A stretch of DNA of 64,000 nt from positions 1 to 64,000 of the forward strand of contig NZ_SMDQ01000021.1 in assembly GCF_012911975.1 (NCBI RefSeq). Reading direction: 5' to 3'. The first letter of the stretch is position 1. Each line of letters starts with the position of its first letter. The DNA comes from Nodosilinea sp. P-1105 (GTDB lineage Bacteria > Cyanobacteriota > Cyanobacteriia > Phormidesmidales > Phormidesmidaceae). Of the stretch, positions 53,773 through 63,003 are shown piece by piece. The position numbers were made by a program, and so were the translations under genes. A model generated the notes under the pieces. That model worked only from the letters and a program-made list of their open reading frames with translations, had not been told where the DNA came from and made no database searches.

Positions 53773-55037
53773 TTATCGGTAAACTTCAGTCGGTGGCGGA
53801 AGTTGGCCACCGACTGCACTACCCCCAAGGCCAGAAAGTTAGTGAGTAATGCCGATCGCCCATAGCTCAGCCAGGGGAGGGGAATCCCCGTTACCGGGGC
53901 CAGGCCGATGGTCATGCCAATGTTGATCACCACCTGAAACACAACCATTGAAAGCACCCCCACCGCCAGCAGCGAACCAAAGTCGTCCTTGGCGTTTTGG
54001 GCAATAATCACCAGCCGATAACAGATAAACCAGTAAGCCACAATCACCGCTATGGCGCCCACAAAGCCCCACTCCTCGCCAATGGCGGAGAAGATAAAGT
54101 CGGTGTGCTGCTCGGGAATAAAGCTGAGCTGGGTTTGGGAGCCTTCCCCCCACCCCTGGCCCCAGAGCTTCCCAGCCCCGATGGCAATGCGGGACTGAAT
54201 CAAGTGATAGCCGCCCCCCAGGGGATCTTTGTGGGGATCTAAGAACAGGATCAGCCGATCTTTTTGGTAGTCCTGCAACAGGCCCCAAAAGACGCTGCCC
54301 AATTTGCCAGAAATTAAATTAATCGCCGTCACCAGTACGGTGCTGAACCAGCGCCAGGGCAGGGTAAACCAGGCGATCGCCCCCATGCCCAGGCTCCAGC
54401 CTAGCCAGATGGGTAAATTCAGGTGAAACAAGATCGCTGCCGCCAGCGGGGAGATAAAAATCACCAGCCAACCCGGGTTGCAGTTGGCCCAGTAGAGCAT
54501 GCCCAGGGTAATCGCCCCAAACACCAGCGACGTGCCCAGGTCAGGTTGAATGAACACCAGCGCCCAGGGGGGCAAAATAATTGCCACCGCCGTTACCACG
54601 CCCCACAGGCTAGAGGCATCTCGCCGGCTCAGCATGGCCGCCAGGGTAATGATGATCGCCAGCTTGGCAAACTCAGAAGGCTGAAAGTTAAAGCCCAAGA
54701 TGGTGATCCAACGCTGGGCTCCCAACCCCACGGTGCCAATGAAAATCACTGCCACCAAGGACAGATTGGCTAAGCCGTAGATAATCCAGCGCCACCCCAT
54801 TAGGGTTTCGTAGCGGCTGCGAGAAATCCACAGGGCCAAGCCCAAACCAATCACCCCGACAAACAAGTGATTTAAGCCGTATGCGGTCTCTGCATGGTTC
54901 CGAACACTATGGATGACCACTGCCCCAAACGCAGTGAGGACAATGGGCAGGGTCATGAGTAGCCAGTCGACTTCCTGCCAGCCACCCGCAAACAGACGCC
55001 ATTGTTTTTGCCACCGTGTATCTAGCCTATCTAGCAT
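53769..55037 (-). CDS. rodA: Rod-shape-determining glycosyltransferase RodA
   Basis: The 422-residue protein has about ten TM segments. SEDS-family motifs include QRWITILGFNFQPSEFAKLA, the conserved FIQPDLGTSLVF, and the C-terminal GIPLPWLSYGRSALL. It polymerises lipid II for lateral wall synthesis. The mrp gene ends 13 bp upstream on the same strand, so they are likely cotranscribed. FtsW is the alternative, but the length and no-divisome context favour RodA. Confidence 0.92.
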   Translation of the reverse strand: MLDRLDTRWQKQWRLFAGGWQEVDWLLMTLPIVLTAFGAVVIHSVRNHAETAYGLNHLFVGVIGLGLALWISRSRYETLMGWRWIIYGLANLSLVAVIFIGTVGLGAQRWITILGFNFQPSEFAKLAIIITLAAMLSRRDASSLWGVVTAVAIILPPWALVFIQPDLGTSLVFGAITLGMLYWANCNPGWLVIFISPLAAAILFHLNLPIWLGWSLGMGAIAWFTLPWRWFSTVLVTAINLISGKLGSVFWGLLQDYQKDRLILFLDPHKDPLGGGYHLIQSRIAIGAGKLWGQGWGEGSQTQLSFIPEQHTDFIFSAIGEEWGFVGAIAVIVAYWFICYRLVIIAQNAKDDFGSLLAVGVLSMVVFQVVINIGMTIGLAPVTGIPLPWLSYGRSALLTNFLALGVVQSVANFRHRLKFTDN

Positions 55038-55050
55038 GGTGATTCCTCAG

Positions 55051-56124
55051 TTAAGAGGCCAGGGCGGCGATAGAGACTTTGGCGGCCACCTGTTGGGCGA
55101 TCGCCCACAGCGCCTTAGCCGAGGCCGATTCAGGATACTGCACCACAATCGGCACCCCCTGGTCGCCCCCCTGGCGCACGGTCATTTCTAGGGGAATGGT
55201 GCCCAGCAGGGGCACCCCCAGTTCGGCGGAAATTTTTTCGCCGCCCCCAGAGCCAAAAATGTCGTAGCGCTGATCGGGGGCATCGGGGGGAATAAACACA
55301 CTCATGTTTTCCACCACCCCCAGCACCGGCACCTGGAGCTGCTGGAACATTTTGAGGCCCCGGCGGGCATCGGCGATCGCCACGTTTTGCGGGGTCGACA
55401 CAATCACTGCCCCGGCCATGGGTACCGCCTGGGCCAGGGTCAACTGAGCATCGCCGGTACCGGGGGGCATATCCACAATTAAATAGTCCAGTTCGCCCCA
55501 CTGCACCTGGTACAGGAATTGGCGAATCACCCCGTTCAGCATCGGCCCGCGCCAAATCACCGGCTGGTCGGGGTCAATCAAAAAGCCCATGGATACCATC
55601 TTCACCCCGTGGTTAAAGGCGGGCTCCAGCACTTCCCCCTGGGGACCCTGACGGACTTTGACGTTAGCATCGCTCAACCCCATCATCATCGGGGCATTGG
55701 GGCCATAGATATCAGCATCAATCAGCCCCACCTTGGCCCCCGCCTGGGCCAGGGATACGGCCAGGTTCACGGCCACAGTGCTTTTGCCTACCCCCCCTTT
55801 ACCACTGGACACTGCCAGGATGTTGTTCACCCCTTCAATCCCAGTGCGATCGGGCAATGACTTCTGTTGCGGGGTTTCGGCGGTTACTTCAACGCTGACA
55901 TTAGCCACCCCCGGCAGCGTGCGCACCGCTTTCTCGCAGTCCTCCACAATGAATTCTCGCAAGGGGCAGGCGGGGGTGGTCAGCACTAGGGTAAAGCTGA
56001 CATTTCCCTCCTCCACTGCGACGTTGCGAATCATGTTGAGTTCCACCAGGCTCTTTTGTAATTCAGGATCCTGGACGGGACGCAGCACCTCCAATACGGA
56101 GTTGGAATCTAAAGTTAGGGTCAT
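55051..56124 (-). CDS. Mrp/NBP35 family Fe-S cluster carrier ATPase
   Basis: The 357-residue protein has an N-terminal FeS-assembly P (DUF59) domain (about 1-90) and a P-loop NTPase. Its deviant Walker A is SSGKGGVGKSTVAVNLA (about 106-122), with GLIDADIYGPNAPMM and IVDMPPGTGD. The CxxC pair that holds the bridging Fe-S cluster in many Mrp proteins is replaced: VENMSVFIPPDAPDQRYDIF has no cysteine there. Such a variant may use other ligands, which is inference. The role is probably delivery of Fe-S clusters, for example to photosystem I or other apo-proteins. Confidence 0.92.
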   Translation of the reverse strand: MTLTLDSNSVLEVLRPVQDPELQKSLVELNMIRNVAVEEGNVSFTLVLTTPACPLREFIVEDCEKAVRTLPGVANVSVEVTAETPQQKSLPDRTGIEGVNNILAVSSGKGGVGKSTVAVNLAVSLAQAGAKVGLIDADIYGPNAPMMMGLSDANVKVRQGPQGEVLEPAFNHGVKMVSMGFLIDPDQPVIWRGPMLNGVIRQFLYQVQWGELDYLIVDMPPGTGDAQLTLAQAVPMAGAVIVSTPQNVAIADARRGLKMFQQLQVPVLGVVENMSVFIPPDAPDQRYDIFGSGGGEKISAELGVPLLGTIPLEMTVRQGGDQGVPIVVQYPESASAKALWAIAQQVAAKVSIAALAS

Positions 56125-56409
56125 GGGGTTGCAGTCAGTGGGCTGAGGTGACAGTTACAATTAAGACATTAACTAATTAACGACTATCCCTCATCTTAAA
56201 GGGCACTGACCCCGATTGAGCAAATCTGCTCAGGTGATCTCTAGGAAAGATTTTCCCTTTACGTAGGATGGGCAAAGGGCCGTGCCCGTGCCCATCAGGG
56301 CTATTAATCGGTGGCCACGAAAACTTTGCCCACCTTACAGGAGGATTTTGTGATCCAGAAGCCCCCTCAAAGTACCCCAGTTAATCTGACCAGCTAGGGC
56401 CACAGGGAT

Positions 56410-56787
56410 CTAAATTAAGCTCTGGCAGGCCTGGGATAACTCAGGGGACAGGGGCCAAAAGAGATGATGGCCAGCGATGCCAAGGGCATGGATATTCCCC
56501 TCGGGTAGCTCAGTTCTATAGACCGTAAATAAGAGGTAGTTCCTGGGGGCTGGGGTATAGAAGTTGAGCACCTGCCTGACCATTTGCCTGGCCAGTGGCC
56601 TAAAGCTGCCGCATGTTAAGGAGGGCTGGGCGCGATCGCAGACCAACGCTACAGCCCCTTGACGGCAGCAGGTTTCCTGGACCAGGGTAGTCGCCGCATC
56701 AAGATAACCGGATTTTTGACTGGGATTGGTTTGAACTAGCAGGGCGCTGGCTAAGCACAGCACCGAAAACAGCGGTAATCTAGTCAT
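56410..56787 (-). CDS. Secreted DUF4359-like protein
   Basis: The start ATG at 56787 overlaps the stop of the preceding gene (ATGA), giving 125 residues. A signal peptide precedes QTNPSQKSGYLDAATTLVQE, which resembles the TNPS-x-Y-A pattern of DUF4359. Four cysteines (ETCC, LVCD, LTCG) and the later NYLLFTVYRTELP fit that family. Location should be periplasmic or membrane-anchored; function is unknown. Confidence 0.65.
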   Translation of the reverse strand: MTRLPLFSVLCLASALLVQTNPSQKSGYLDAATTLVQETCCRQGAVALVCDRAQPSLTCGSFRPLARQMVRQVLNFYTPAPRNYLLFTVYRTELPEGNIHALGIAGHHLFWPLSPELSQACQSLI

Positions 56788-57104
56788 GCTGAAAACCTCC
56801 AAGCTGCCTCATGGCGACGCATGGTGGTGATCTCTGCGGGAGACACATAGCGCCAATAGGTATCGATGTACTGGTCCCACAGCAAGCAATGGTGCGGAAT
56901 CACCAACAGCACATGGCCTTCCTTGGCGACAACCAGCACTGGCTGATGTCGCAGTAGCCGGGTTTGACAGTTAAGGTCATACAGTTTGGCCCGCCACCGT
57001 TGGCCGTAGACCTTGACCAAGCCGGGCTCGTAGACGGCAATCTCCTCCTCCACAACGGCTTCTATGCCCTGGGGTAAAAACTCAAGCTCAGGAACTGTAA
57101 ACAT
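56784..57104 (-). CDS. NfeD C-terminal-like OB-fold protein
   Basis: The ATG at 57104 (MFTVPELEFLP) gives 106 residues. The stretch EEEIAVYEPGLVKVYGQRWRAKLYD, given in part, then LLRHQPVLVVAKEGHVLLVIP resembles the soluble OB-fold of NfeD proteins, which act with stomatin-like proteins. The C-terminal third carries no motif. It is translationally coupled to the DUF4359-like gene through ATGA. Confidence 0.6.
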   Translation of the reverse strand: MFTVPELEFLPQGIEAVVEEEIAVYEPGLVKVYGQRWRAKLYDLNCQTRLLRHQPVLVVAKEGHVLLVIPHHCLLWDQYIDTYWRYVSPAEITTMRRHEAAWRFSA

Positions 57105-57291
57105 GACAGGAATGCCTCGCTTAAAACGCTTGAAACACAAAAAAGACTGATGGGTGACTCAGTCACCGCACCAGCCTTGTTGTTAGTAACTAACCTTTAA
57201 GACCAGTTCTATGGATCGAGGCGTAGATGGTTCTGTCGTCTTTGACAAAGTGCCCATCTAGCCTTGAGATGATGGATGGGAAGAGGTGCAA

Positions 57292-57717
57292 CTAGGGCAT
57301 CTCTGGCGGTGACAGGGGCCACCGATAGGAAAAGGTGACTCGGCCAACCACAAAGGCCTTGCCCCGACGTCGGGGTTCAAACTCTAAGCAGACGGTGCCG
57401 TGGCCGGTGGTGGTTAACACCTGGAAGAGACTGCGTTCCAGAAAGCTAAAGGGGGTATCTACCTCAGCCTGTCCCAAGGCGAGATCCTGTTGATGTCGGT
57501 AGGCGTCTAATTGCTGGCGAGAGACCTGGCTGGGGGGCTGGGGGGCACCACAGAGCGAAACTTTATACGATGGCACTGGCTGGACAGAGACTCGCTTGCA
57601 CTCCACCATCAGCTTGCCCTCGCAGGCTTGCTGATAGCTGCTGAGCACAAGTTCAGCCGTGGCAAAAAAGTTGCTCAGGGGTTGGGAGGTTGGGGGCTGT
57701 GTGGGAGAGAATGCCAT
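57292..57717 (-). CDS. Hypothetical protein
   Basis: The 141-residue protein has no signal peptide and no TM. It holds a Tyr/Ser/Cys-rich middle (SSYQQACEGKLMVECKRVSV), a Gln-rich helix (SRQQLDAYRHQQDLALGQA) and a beta-rich end (GHGTVCLEFEPRRRGKAFVV). I do not recognise a family. It is the leftward gene opposite the STAND gene; the palindromes at 57826-58071 lie between them and could control both. Confidence 0.55.
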   Translation of the reverse strand: MAFSPTQPPTSQPLSNFFATAELVLSSYQQACEGKLMVECKRVSVQPVPSYKVSLCGAPQPPSQVSRQQLDAYRHQQDLALGQAEVDTPFSFLERSLFQVLTTTGHGTVCLEFEPRRRGKAFVVGRVTFSYRWPLSPPEMP

Positions 57718-57825
57718 GATTTGGCCCTCAGTACGGAGCTAAGACAGCGAACTAACGTCAAAACATCTGGCCGAACGGCCACTGGCCTGGTTCGATCCTT
57801 GATTTGACTCGACCATCTACAGGAG

Positions 57826-57844
57826 TTTTATCAAAACGATAAAA
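57826..57844. promoter_or_regulatory. Operator-like palindrome 1
   Basis: TTTTATCAAAACGATAAAA is a perfect 7-bp inverted repeat around a 5-nt spacer. Confidence 0.5.
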
Positions 57845-57859
57845 TGACTTGGGTCGATG

Positions 57860-57879
57860 TTATCAATACCTATTGATAA
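57860..57879. promoter_or_regulatory. Operator-like palindrome 2
   Basis: TTATCAATACCTATTGATAA is a perfect 9-bp inverted repeat around CC, sharing the TTATCAA/TTGATAA half-sites with the other two. Confidence 0.55.
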
Positions 57880-58054
57880 TTGTCAAGGTCGCTGCCAAAA
57901 GTTAGACCCCGATCATGCGGTTTGATGGGCAGGGGTGCCAATCGTCTAAGGGGCTAAGTGCCTTTGTTGCAGGCCTATACAGCTCATGCGGTCGATATCC
58001 CAGCGATTAACAATGGTGATTACCCTAGGACCTGGAGTGAACTTTGATAGCTAA

Positions 58055-58071
58055 GTTATCAAGTTGATAAC
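58055..58071. promoter_or_regulatory. Operator-like palindrome 3
   Basis: GTTATCAAGTTGATAAC is a perfect 8-bp inverted repeat around one G. It lies about 300 bp upstream of the STAND gene start. Confidence 0.55.
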
Positions 58072-58373
58072 TCCTGCGCTACGATGATTGATATCGAGGT
58101 CGGTATAGCGCGTTGGTCGCAGGGGATCTCAGGGGATCTAGATAGCCTCAAAGTCCCTATCCTTTTCCTGGAGAGTAATAGCGAGCTAGGGCAAAAACGT
58201 TAACGGGGTGCCATTGGCCCGCCCGATTGTGATTAAATCCCCATGAAGTCTGACATTAGACCCTTGTAACCACCCGAAATTACCGATAGGATGGCTAGAA
58301 TTCGATTTACAGTATTGATAACTCTAAGTGTAAACCCTTAGTGTATTCCCTGGGCCGGAGGCCACCGAGTTCT

Positions 58374-61300
58374 ATGGCTGAAACTTCTGACGGGCTGGTT
58401 GACGATGAGACTTTTCTGCAAACGGTGGCCCAACAGCACCAGGTGTCTAAGGCAGAGCTAACCACTCTGAGGTTAGCGCTCCAAAAGCAAACCGCCGAAA
58501 CCATTGCTGATCAGTTAGGTATTAGCGCCGCCGCTGTGCGCAAGCGACTGGGGGCGGTTTATCAGAAGTTTGGCATTGTGGGTACTACCCCAGGCAAGTT
58601 AGAGGCGTTGCGAGGACTGTTAGCTGAGCACCTGGCGGCGTACCGTGGCCAGCGAGGGGATGCCATCTCCCCATCCTCCTCCCCAGCTCAAATAGATTGG
58701 GGTGAAGCCATTAGTGCCATCGTCTTTTACGATCGCAAACCAGAACTAGCCCAACTGCGACAGATCATTACCGGCGATCGCTGTCGACTGGTGGCGATTC
58801 TAGGCATTGGCGGAGTGGGCAAAACCACCCTAGCGGTGAAAGCGACAGACCAGGTCAGTGCCGACTTTGAGTATGTGATCTGGCGCAGCCTCAGGGAAGC
58901 CCCGACCCTCGATCAAATCCTGGAGGACTGGTTTCAGCGTTTGCCCGGACGTCCAGAAAAACCCCTGGATACCCCAGGTCAAAAAATCACCTACTTACTG
59001 GACCGGCTGAAGGCGGTGCGGTGCTTACTGGTGCTTGACAACTTTGAATCAATCTTGCAGCGGCAAACTCGGGCGGGAGAGTACCGGGATGGTTACGCCA
59101 ATTATGGTGAGCTCTTGCGCCGCATTGGCGAGTCTGACCATCAGAGTTGCCTGGTGCTCACCAGTCGCGAAAAACCCCTGGAAGTCACAGCCCTAGAGAG
59201 CGACCTGCAACGGACTCGGGCCTTGCAGCTCAATGGCTCTCAGGTGGCGGCCGAAAAGATCTTAGCGGATAAGGGGTTGATTGGGCCTGAGTCTGCTCGC
59301 CAGGAACTGACCCAACGTTACGACGGTAACCCCCTGGCGATCAAAATTGTGGCTACGGCCATCAACGACTTGTTTGATGGCCAAATTACTGAATTTCTCA
59401 AGCAAAATCAGCCAACCGATGAGGCCGACAGTGTTGCCCCGACGGTGGTTGTGAGCAATTTGCGGCGGTTACTCGACGAACAGTTTGATCGCCTCTCAGC
59501 CCTAGAGAAGGGAATTTTGTACTGGCTGGCCCTGAGTCGCGAACCCTTGACCTTGACAACGCTGCGGCAGGATCTATTGATATCTAGCCCCCCCGCCCAA
59601 ATTTTAGGGGCATTGGAAGATCTGCGGCGGCGATCGCTGATTGAAAAGTTTGATGGGGCCTTTACCCTGCAAAACGTGGTGATGGAATACGTCACCGATA
59701 CCCTGATTGAAACCCTGTGCCAGGAAATCGCCACCAACCAGTTCCAGGTATTTAACAGCCATGCCCTGCTCAATACCAGTACGAGCGACTACATCCAAGA
59801 CCTGCAACGGCGGCTGATTCTGCAGCCGATTGTGGCCAACCTCGGCATGCTAGTCGGCAGTGCTAATCTGCGCACCTGGGTCCAACAGACCCTGGTCCAC
59901 CTGCGGCAAGACGCCAAGCTAACCCGGGGCTACGCCGCTGGCAATTTACTGAATCTGTTGGTTGCCCTCAAACACCCCTTAGGGCATTACGATTTCTCTG
60001 GGTTGACCATTCGCCATGCTGACTTGCGCTGGGCCAATTTAAACCACATCAACTTTGCTAAGGCCCAATTTAGCCATTGCTACTTTAGCGAAACCTTTGG
60101 CAGTATTCTCAGCATTGCCTTCAGCCCTGATAGCAATTACTTGGCGGCTGGGGCGGCCAACAGTGAAATTCGGCTTTGGCAGATTAGCGACCAACAGCCC
60201 GTGCACAACCTGACCGGCCATTTAGACTGGGTCTGGGCTCTGGCCTTTGCCAGCGACCATGCCTGGTTAGCCAGTGGTAGCGCCGATGGCGAAGTCCGCC
60301 TATGGAACACTAAAACTGGTAGTGCCATCCGCACGTTTCCTCGCCATAATGCCCGCATCTGGCATGTGTCCTTCCACCACCAGGACCAATGGTTAGTCAG
60401 CGGCAGCGACGACGGTGAAGTCCGTCTCTGGGCGATCAACAGCCATCACGCCACGGGCATCACCACCGAGCAGCCCGTGGTTGTGATTCAAAACCAGGGC
60501 ACTAAAGTGCGGTCCTTAGGCATTAGCCCCAATAGTCGCACTATCGCCATCGGCAAATACGATGGCACCATTGATATTTGGGCGGTTGATTTGCAGCATC
60601 CCCAACGACCGGCCCCTCACCAACACCAACTGGCTGGGCACCAGGGGCGAGTCTTAGCCATCAGCTTTAGCCCCCAAGGGAATCTGATGGCCAGCACCGA
60701 TGAAGCTGGCATCATCCAGATTTGGGATACCCACCACTGGACTCTACTAAATAGATTTCCCAGGAATTCCCACCGGATTAGAACGGCGGCCTTTAGCCCC
60801 GATGGCACTACCCTAGTCAGCGGCAGCGACAAGGGCCACATGGGCATCTGGCATCGGGTAAATGAGCTTGATCAAGGCACAGGACCCACAACCCTAAGTG
60901 GGCACACCAACTGGATTTGGTCCGTGGCCTTTAGTCCCAATGGCAGACAACTGGCCAGTGGCAGCGAAGACCAGTCGATCAAACTATGGAGTGCGGCAAC
61001 CGGTAAATGCCTGGCCACCCTACAGGGCCGCAATAACCGCATTTTAAGCCTGGCTGTGCATCCGCAGCAGGATATCCTGGCCAGCGGCAGCGAAGACCAT
61101 GCCATCTGGCTATGGCGCAGCCAAGACCAACACCCCTATGCCCAGTTATGTGGCCATCAAAACCGGGTGCGGGCGGTGGCCTTTAGCCCCACAGGGGACT
61201 ATCTGGCCAGCAGTGGGGATGATCAATTGGTCAAGGTCTGGGCGGTCACTCTGAGGGAATGTGTCCAGACCTTTACGGCTCATCAAGACTGGGTGCGCAC

Positions 61301-62039
61301 GGTGGCCTTTAGCCCCGATGGCAAAATTCTCGCTAGCGGTAGCGATGATCAAACCATTCGCCTGTGGAGTCTGCCGGATGGCCAATGGTTGACTACCCTC
61401 AAGGGGCATAGGGCCGGGGTGTTGTCGGTGGCCTTTAGCCCCGACTCCACCCACCTGGCCAGCGCCAGTGAAGACAAGACCGTCAAACTTTGGCATATTC
61501 ACACCGAACGCTGTGTAGAGACTCTCCGCCAACATGCCAGCGAGGTGCTGTCCGTGGCCTTTAGCCCCGATGGCGCCTACCTGGCCAGCGGCGGGGCAGA
61601 CAAGCAAATTTATGTCTGGGATGTGGCCAGTTTCAGCTTGGTCCATACCCTATCCAAGCATACGGCTCCGGTTCGAGCCGTCGCCTTTGACCCCCAGGGC
61701 CAGTACTTGGCCAGCGGTAGCGACGACAAAACGGTAATACTCTGGGATTTGGCCTCGGGACAACCCAGCCTACCCTTGACCGGGCACACCCGCTATGTGT
61801 CAGCGGTGGCGTTTGGCTCCCAAGGCCGTGACCTATACAGCAGCGGCAACCAATCTATTTGCCATTGGGATAGCCAGACCAAAACAAGATTAGGGACTGT
61901 TTCCCTAGATAAACCCTACGAAGGGGTGAATATTGCCGGGGCAACAGGGCTCTCTTCGGCGCAGGTGATTAATCTGAAAGTCTTGGGCGCGACAGATGCT
62001 GCCATTGACCCACTAGCTCCCACACGCCGATCACCCTAG
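58374..62039 (+). CDS. STAND NTPase (NB-ARC) with N-terminal HTH and 14 WD40 repeats
   Basis: ATG 58374, with GGAGG upstream, is chosen over GTG 58341, giving 1221 residues. An N-terminal helix-turn-helix (about 26-69; TAETIADQLGISAAAVRKRL) precedes an NB-ARC NTPase with P-loop GIGGVGKTT (about 143-151), Walker B CLLVLDNFES and the GNPLAIKIVA motif. A helical arm and a short pentapeptide-like stretch (DFSGLTIRHADLRWANL) lead into 14 WD40 repeats, enough for two seven-bladed propellers. The end reads PYEGVNIAGATGLSSAQV. STAND proteins oligomerise on ligand sensing. Here the HTH would be the effector, so a transcription regulator is likely; antiviral sensing is an alternative. Confidence 0.88.
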   Translation: MAETSDGLVDDETFLQTVAQQHQVSKAELTTLRLALQKQTAETIADQLGISAAAVRKRLGAVYQKFGIVGTTPGKLEALRGLLAEHLAAYRGQRGDAISPSSSPAQIDWGEAISAIVFYDRKPELAQLRQIITGDRCRLVAILGIGGVGKTTLAVKATDQVSADFEYVIWRSLREAPTLDQILEDWFQRLPGRPEKPLDTPGQKITYLLDRLKAVRCLLVLDNFESILQRQTRAGEYRDGYANYGELLRRIGESDHQSCLVLTSREKPLEVTALESDLQRTRALQLNGSQVAAEKILADKGLIGPESARQELTQRYDGNPLAIKIVATAINDLFDGQITEFLKQNQPTDEADSVAPTVVVSNLRRLLDEQFDRLSALEKGILYWLALSREPLTLTTLRQDLLISSPPAQILGALEDLRRRSLIEKFDGAFTLQNVVMEYVTDTLIETLCQEIATNQFQVFNSHALLNTSTSDYIQDLQRRLILQPIVANLGMLVGSANLRTWVQQTLVHLRQDAKLTRGYAAGNLLNLLVALKHPLGHYDFSGLTIRHADLRWANLNHINFAKAQFSHCYFSETFGSILSIAFSPDSNYLAAGAANSEIRLWQISDQQPVHNLTGHLDWVWALAFASDHAWLASGSADGEVRLWNTKTGSAIRTFPRHNARIWHVSFHHQDQWLVSGSDDGEVRLWAINSHHATGITTEQPVVVIQNQGTKVRSLGISPNSRTIAIGKYDGTIDIWAVDLQHPQRPAPHQHQLAGHQGRVLAISFSPQGNLMASTDEAGIIQIWDTHHWTLLNRFPRNSHRIRTAAFSPDGTTLVSGSDKGHMGIWHRVNELDQGTGPTTLSGHTNWIWSVAFSPNGRQLASGSEDQSIKLWSAATGKCLATLQGRNNRILSLAVHPQQDILASGSEDHAIWLWRSQDQHPYAQLCGHQNRVRAVAFSPTGDYLASSGDDQLVKVWAVTLRECVQTFTAHQDWVRTVAFSPDGKILASGSDDQTIRLWSLPDGQWLTTLKGHRAGVLSVAFSPDSTHLASASEDKTVKLWHIHTERCVETLRQHASEVLSVAFSPDGAYLASGGADKQIYVWDVASFSLVHTLSKHTAPVRAVAFDPQGQYLASGSDDKTVILWDLASGQPSLPLTGHTRYVSAVAFGSQGRDLYSSGNQSICHWDSQTKTRLGTVSLDKPYEGVNIAGATGLSSAQVINLKVLGATDAAIDPLAPTRRSP

Positions 62040-62206
62040 TACTGGGTGGGAGACGATGACCACGAGGGCGTCGGCATCCCTTCTTGGGGGGGATGCGGGT
62101 GTCGGGTCTCGGGGGCCGGGTGTCGGGTATCAGGGGGCGGGTATCAGGAATGGTTTGCCGACCGATCCCGCAGAGTCGTCGTGCTGCTGGCCAGGGACCG
62201 ATCGCG

Positions 62207-62737
62207 TCACCACAATTGAAATCGAGGATTCTGGCCATTCAAGGCACTGGGATGCTCTGCCGCTTCTGCCAGGGCGGAGGCCACTTTGGCGGCGTAGGGC
62301 CGCATCAGCGACCAGGCCAACGGCGATAACCAGCCCTGCAGGGTAATGGAATAGGCAATTTGAGTCCCCCCTAGGGTGGACTTAAAGTGATACGTGACTC
62401 GTTCTTCCAACCCAGGAACTGGGAACACCCGGATACTAATCAACTCTCGCGGCTGGACGCGCTCGACAAAAATATTCACCGGTAAGGGCAACAACCGGGT
62501 AAACGCCTGGTAAATCAGACCTGGTTTGGGTCGTAACCCCTGGGGGGCATTGGTGCTACTGAGCAGGGGATGCCAGGAGACATCCGCCAGGTTCATCATG
62601 GTTTGCCAGAGGGTATCGACGGAGGCCGTACTGACGGCTAGATAGGACTTTTCTAACCGCTGTTGTACCTGCACCCAGTGTTTGACCAGTTGCAAAAACG
62701 ATAAAAAAGGACGAGGAAAGGTGCGCTCACGAAACAT
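62207..62737 (-). CDS. SRPBCC-fold protein, polyketide cyclase/START-like
   Basis: The ATG at 62737 (MFRERTFPRPFLSF) gives 176 residues; upstream in-frame starts are less likely. The SRPBCC pattern is visible: an N-terminal helix (HWVQVQQRLEKSYLAVSTA), WQTMMNLADVSWHPLLSS, LISIRVFPVPGLEERVTYHF, and a long C-terminal helix (WSLMRPYAAKVASALAEAAE). These folds bind lipids or other hydrophobic ligands. The ligand is unknown. It converges on the STAND gene. Confidence 0.75.
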   Translation of the reverse strand: MFRERTFPRPFLSFLQLVKHWVQVQQRLEKSYLAVSTASVDTLWQTMMNLADVSWHPLLSSTNAPQGLRPKPGLIYQAFTRLLPLPVNIFVERVQPRELISIRVFPVPGLEERVTYHFKSTLGGTQIAYSITLQGWLSPLAWSLMRPYAAKVASALAEAAEHPSALNGQNPRFQLW

Positions 62738-63003
62738 CACAGCCCTCCTGCTGACGATCAGCATCGCCCACTGCGATCGCAAAAACGGTGATCATGATGT
62801 GCTGCACAGCCATTTTGCTCATCTTTTTAGTAAATCCCCTGGGGATCAAGGGCAGGGAGCATTCATAATGTGTTGCCTTAAAACGTTAGGTTTTGCAACA
62901 TAAATGCTCAATATTTGTTTACTCACTTTTCTTCGGTTCGGGTTTCAAGGTAGCGTGGATAAGCTGTTCACGGCACTGTCCCTAGACAGATTCACACCAC
63001 TCT

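Larger units (their letters stand above)
57718..58373. other. Divergent intergenic region with palindrome array
   Basis: This 656-bp gap contains three palindromes built on TTATC/GATAA (57826-57844, 57860-57879, 58055-58071) and a further TTGATAA near 58315-58321. No gene or known RNA was recognised. Confidence 0.55.

Noticed and set aside
56255-56345. Possible further family B copy
   Set aside because: It has GGATGGGCAAAG and CTTTGCCCACC arms, but the ends do not match B1 or B2 well enough to assign.
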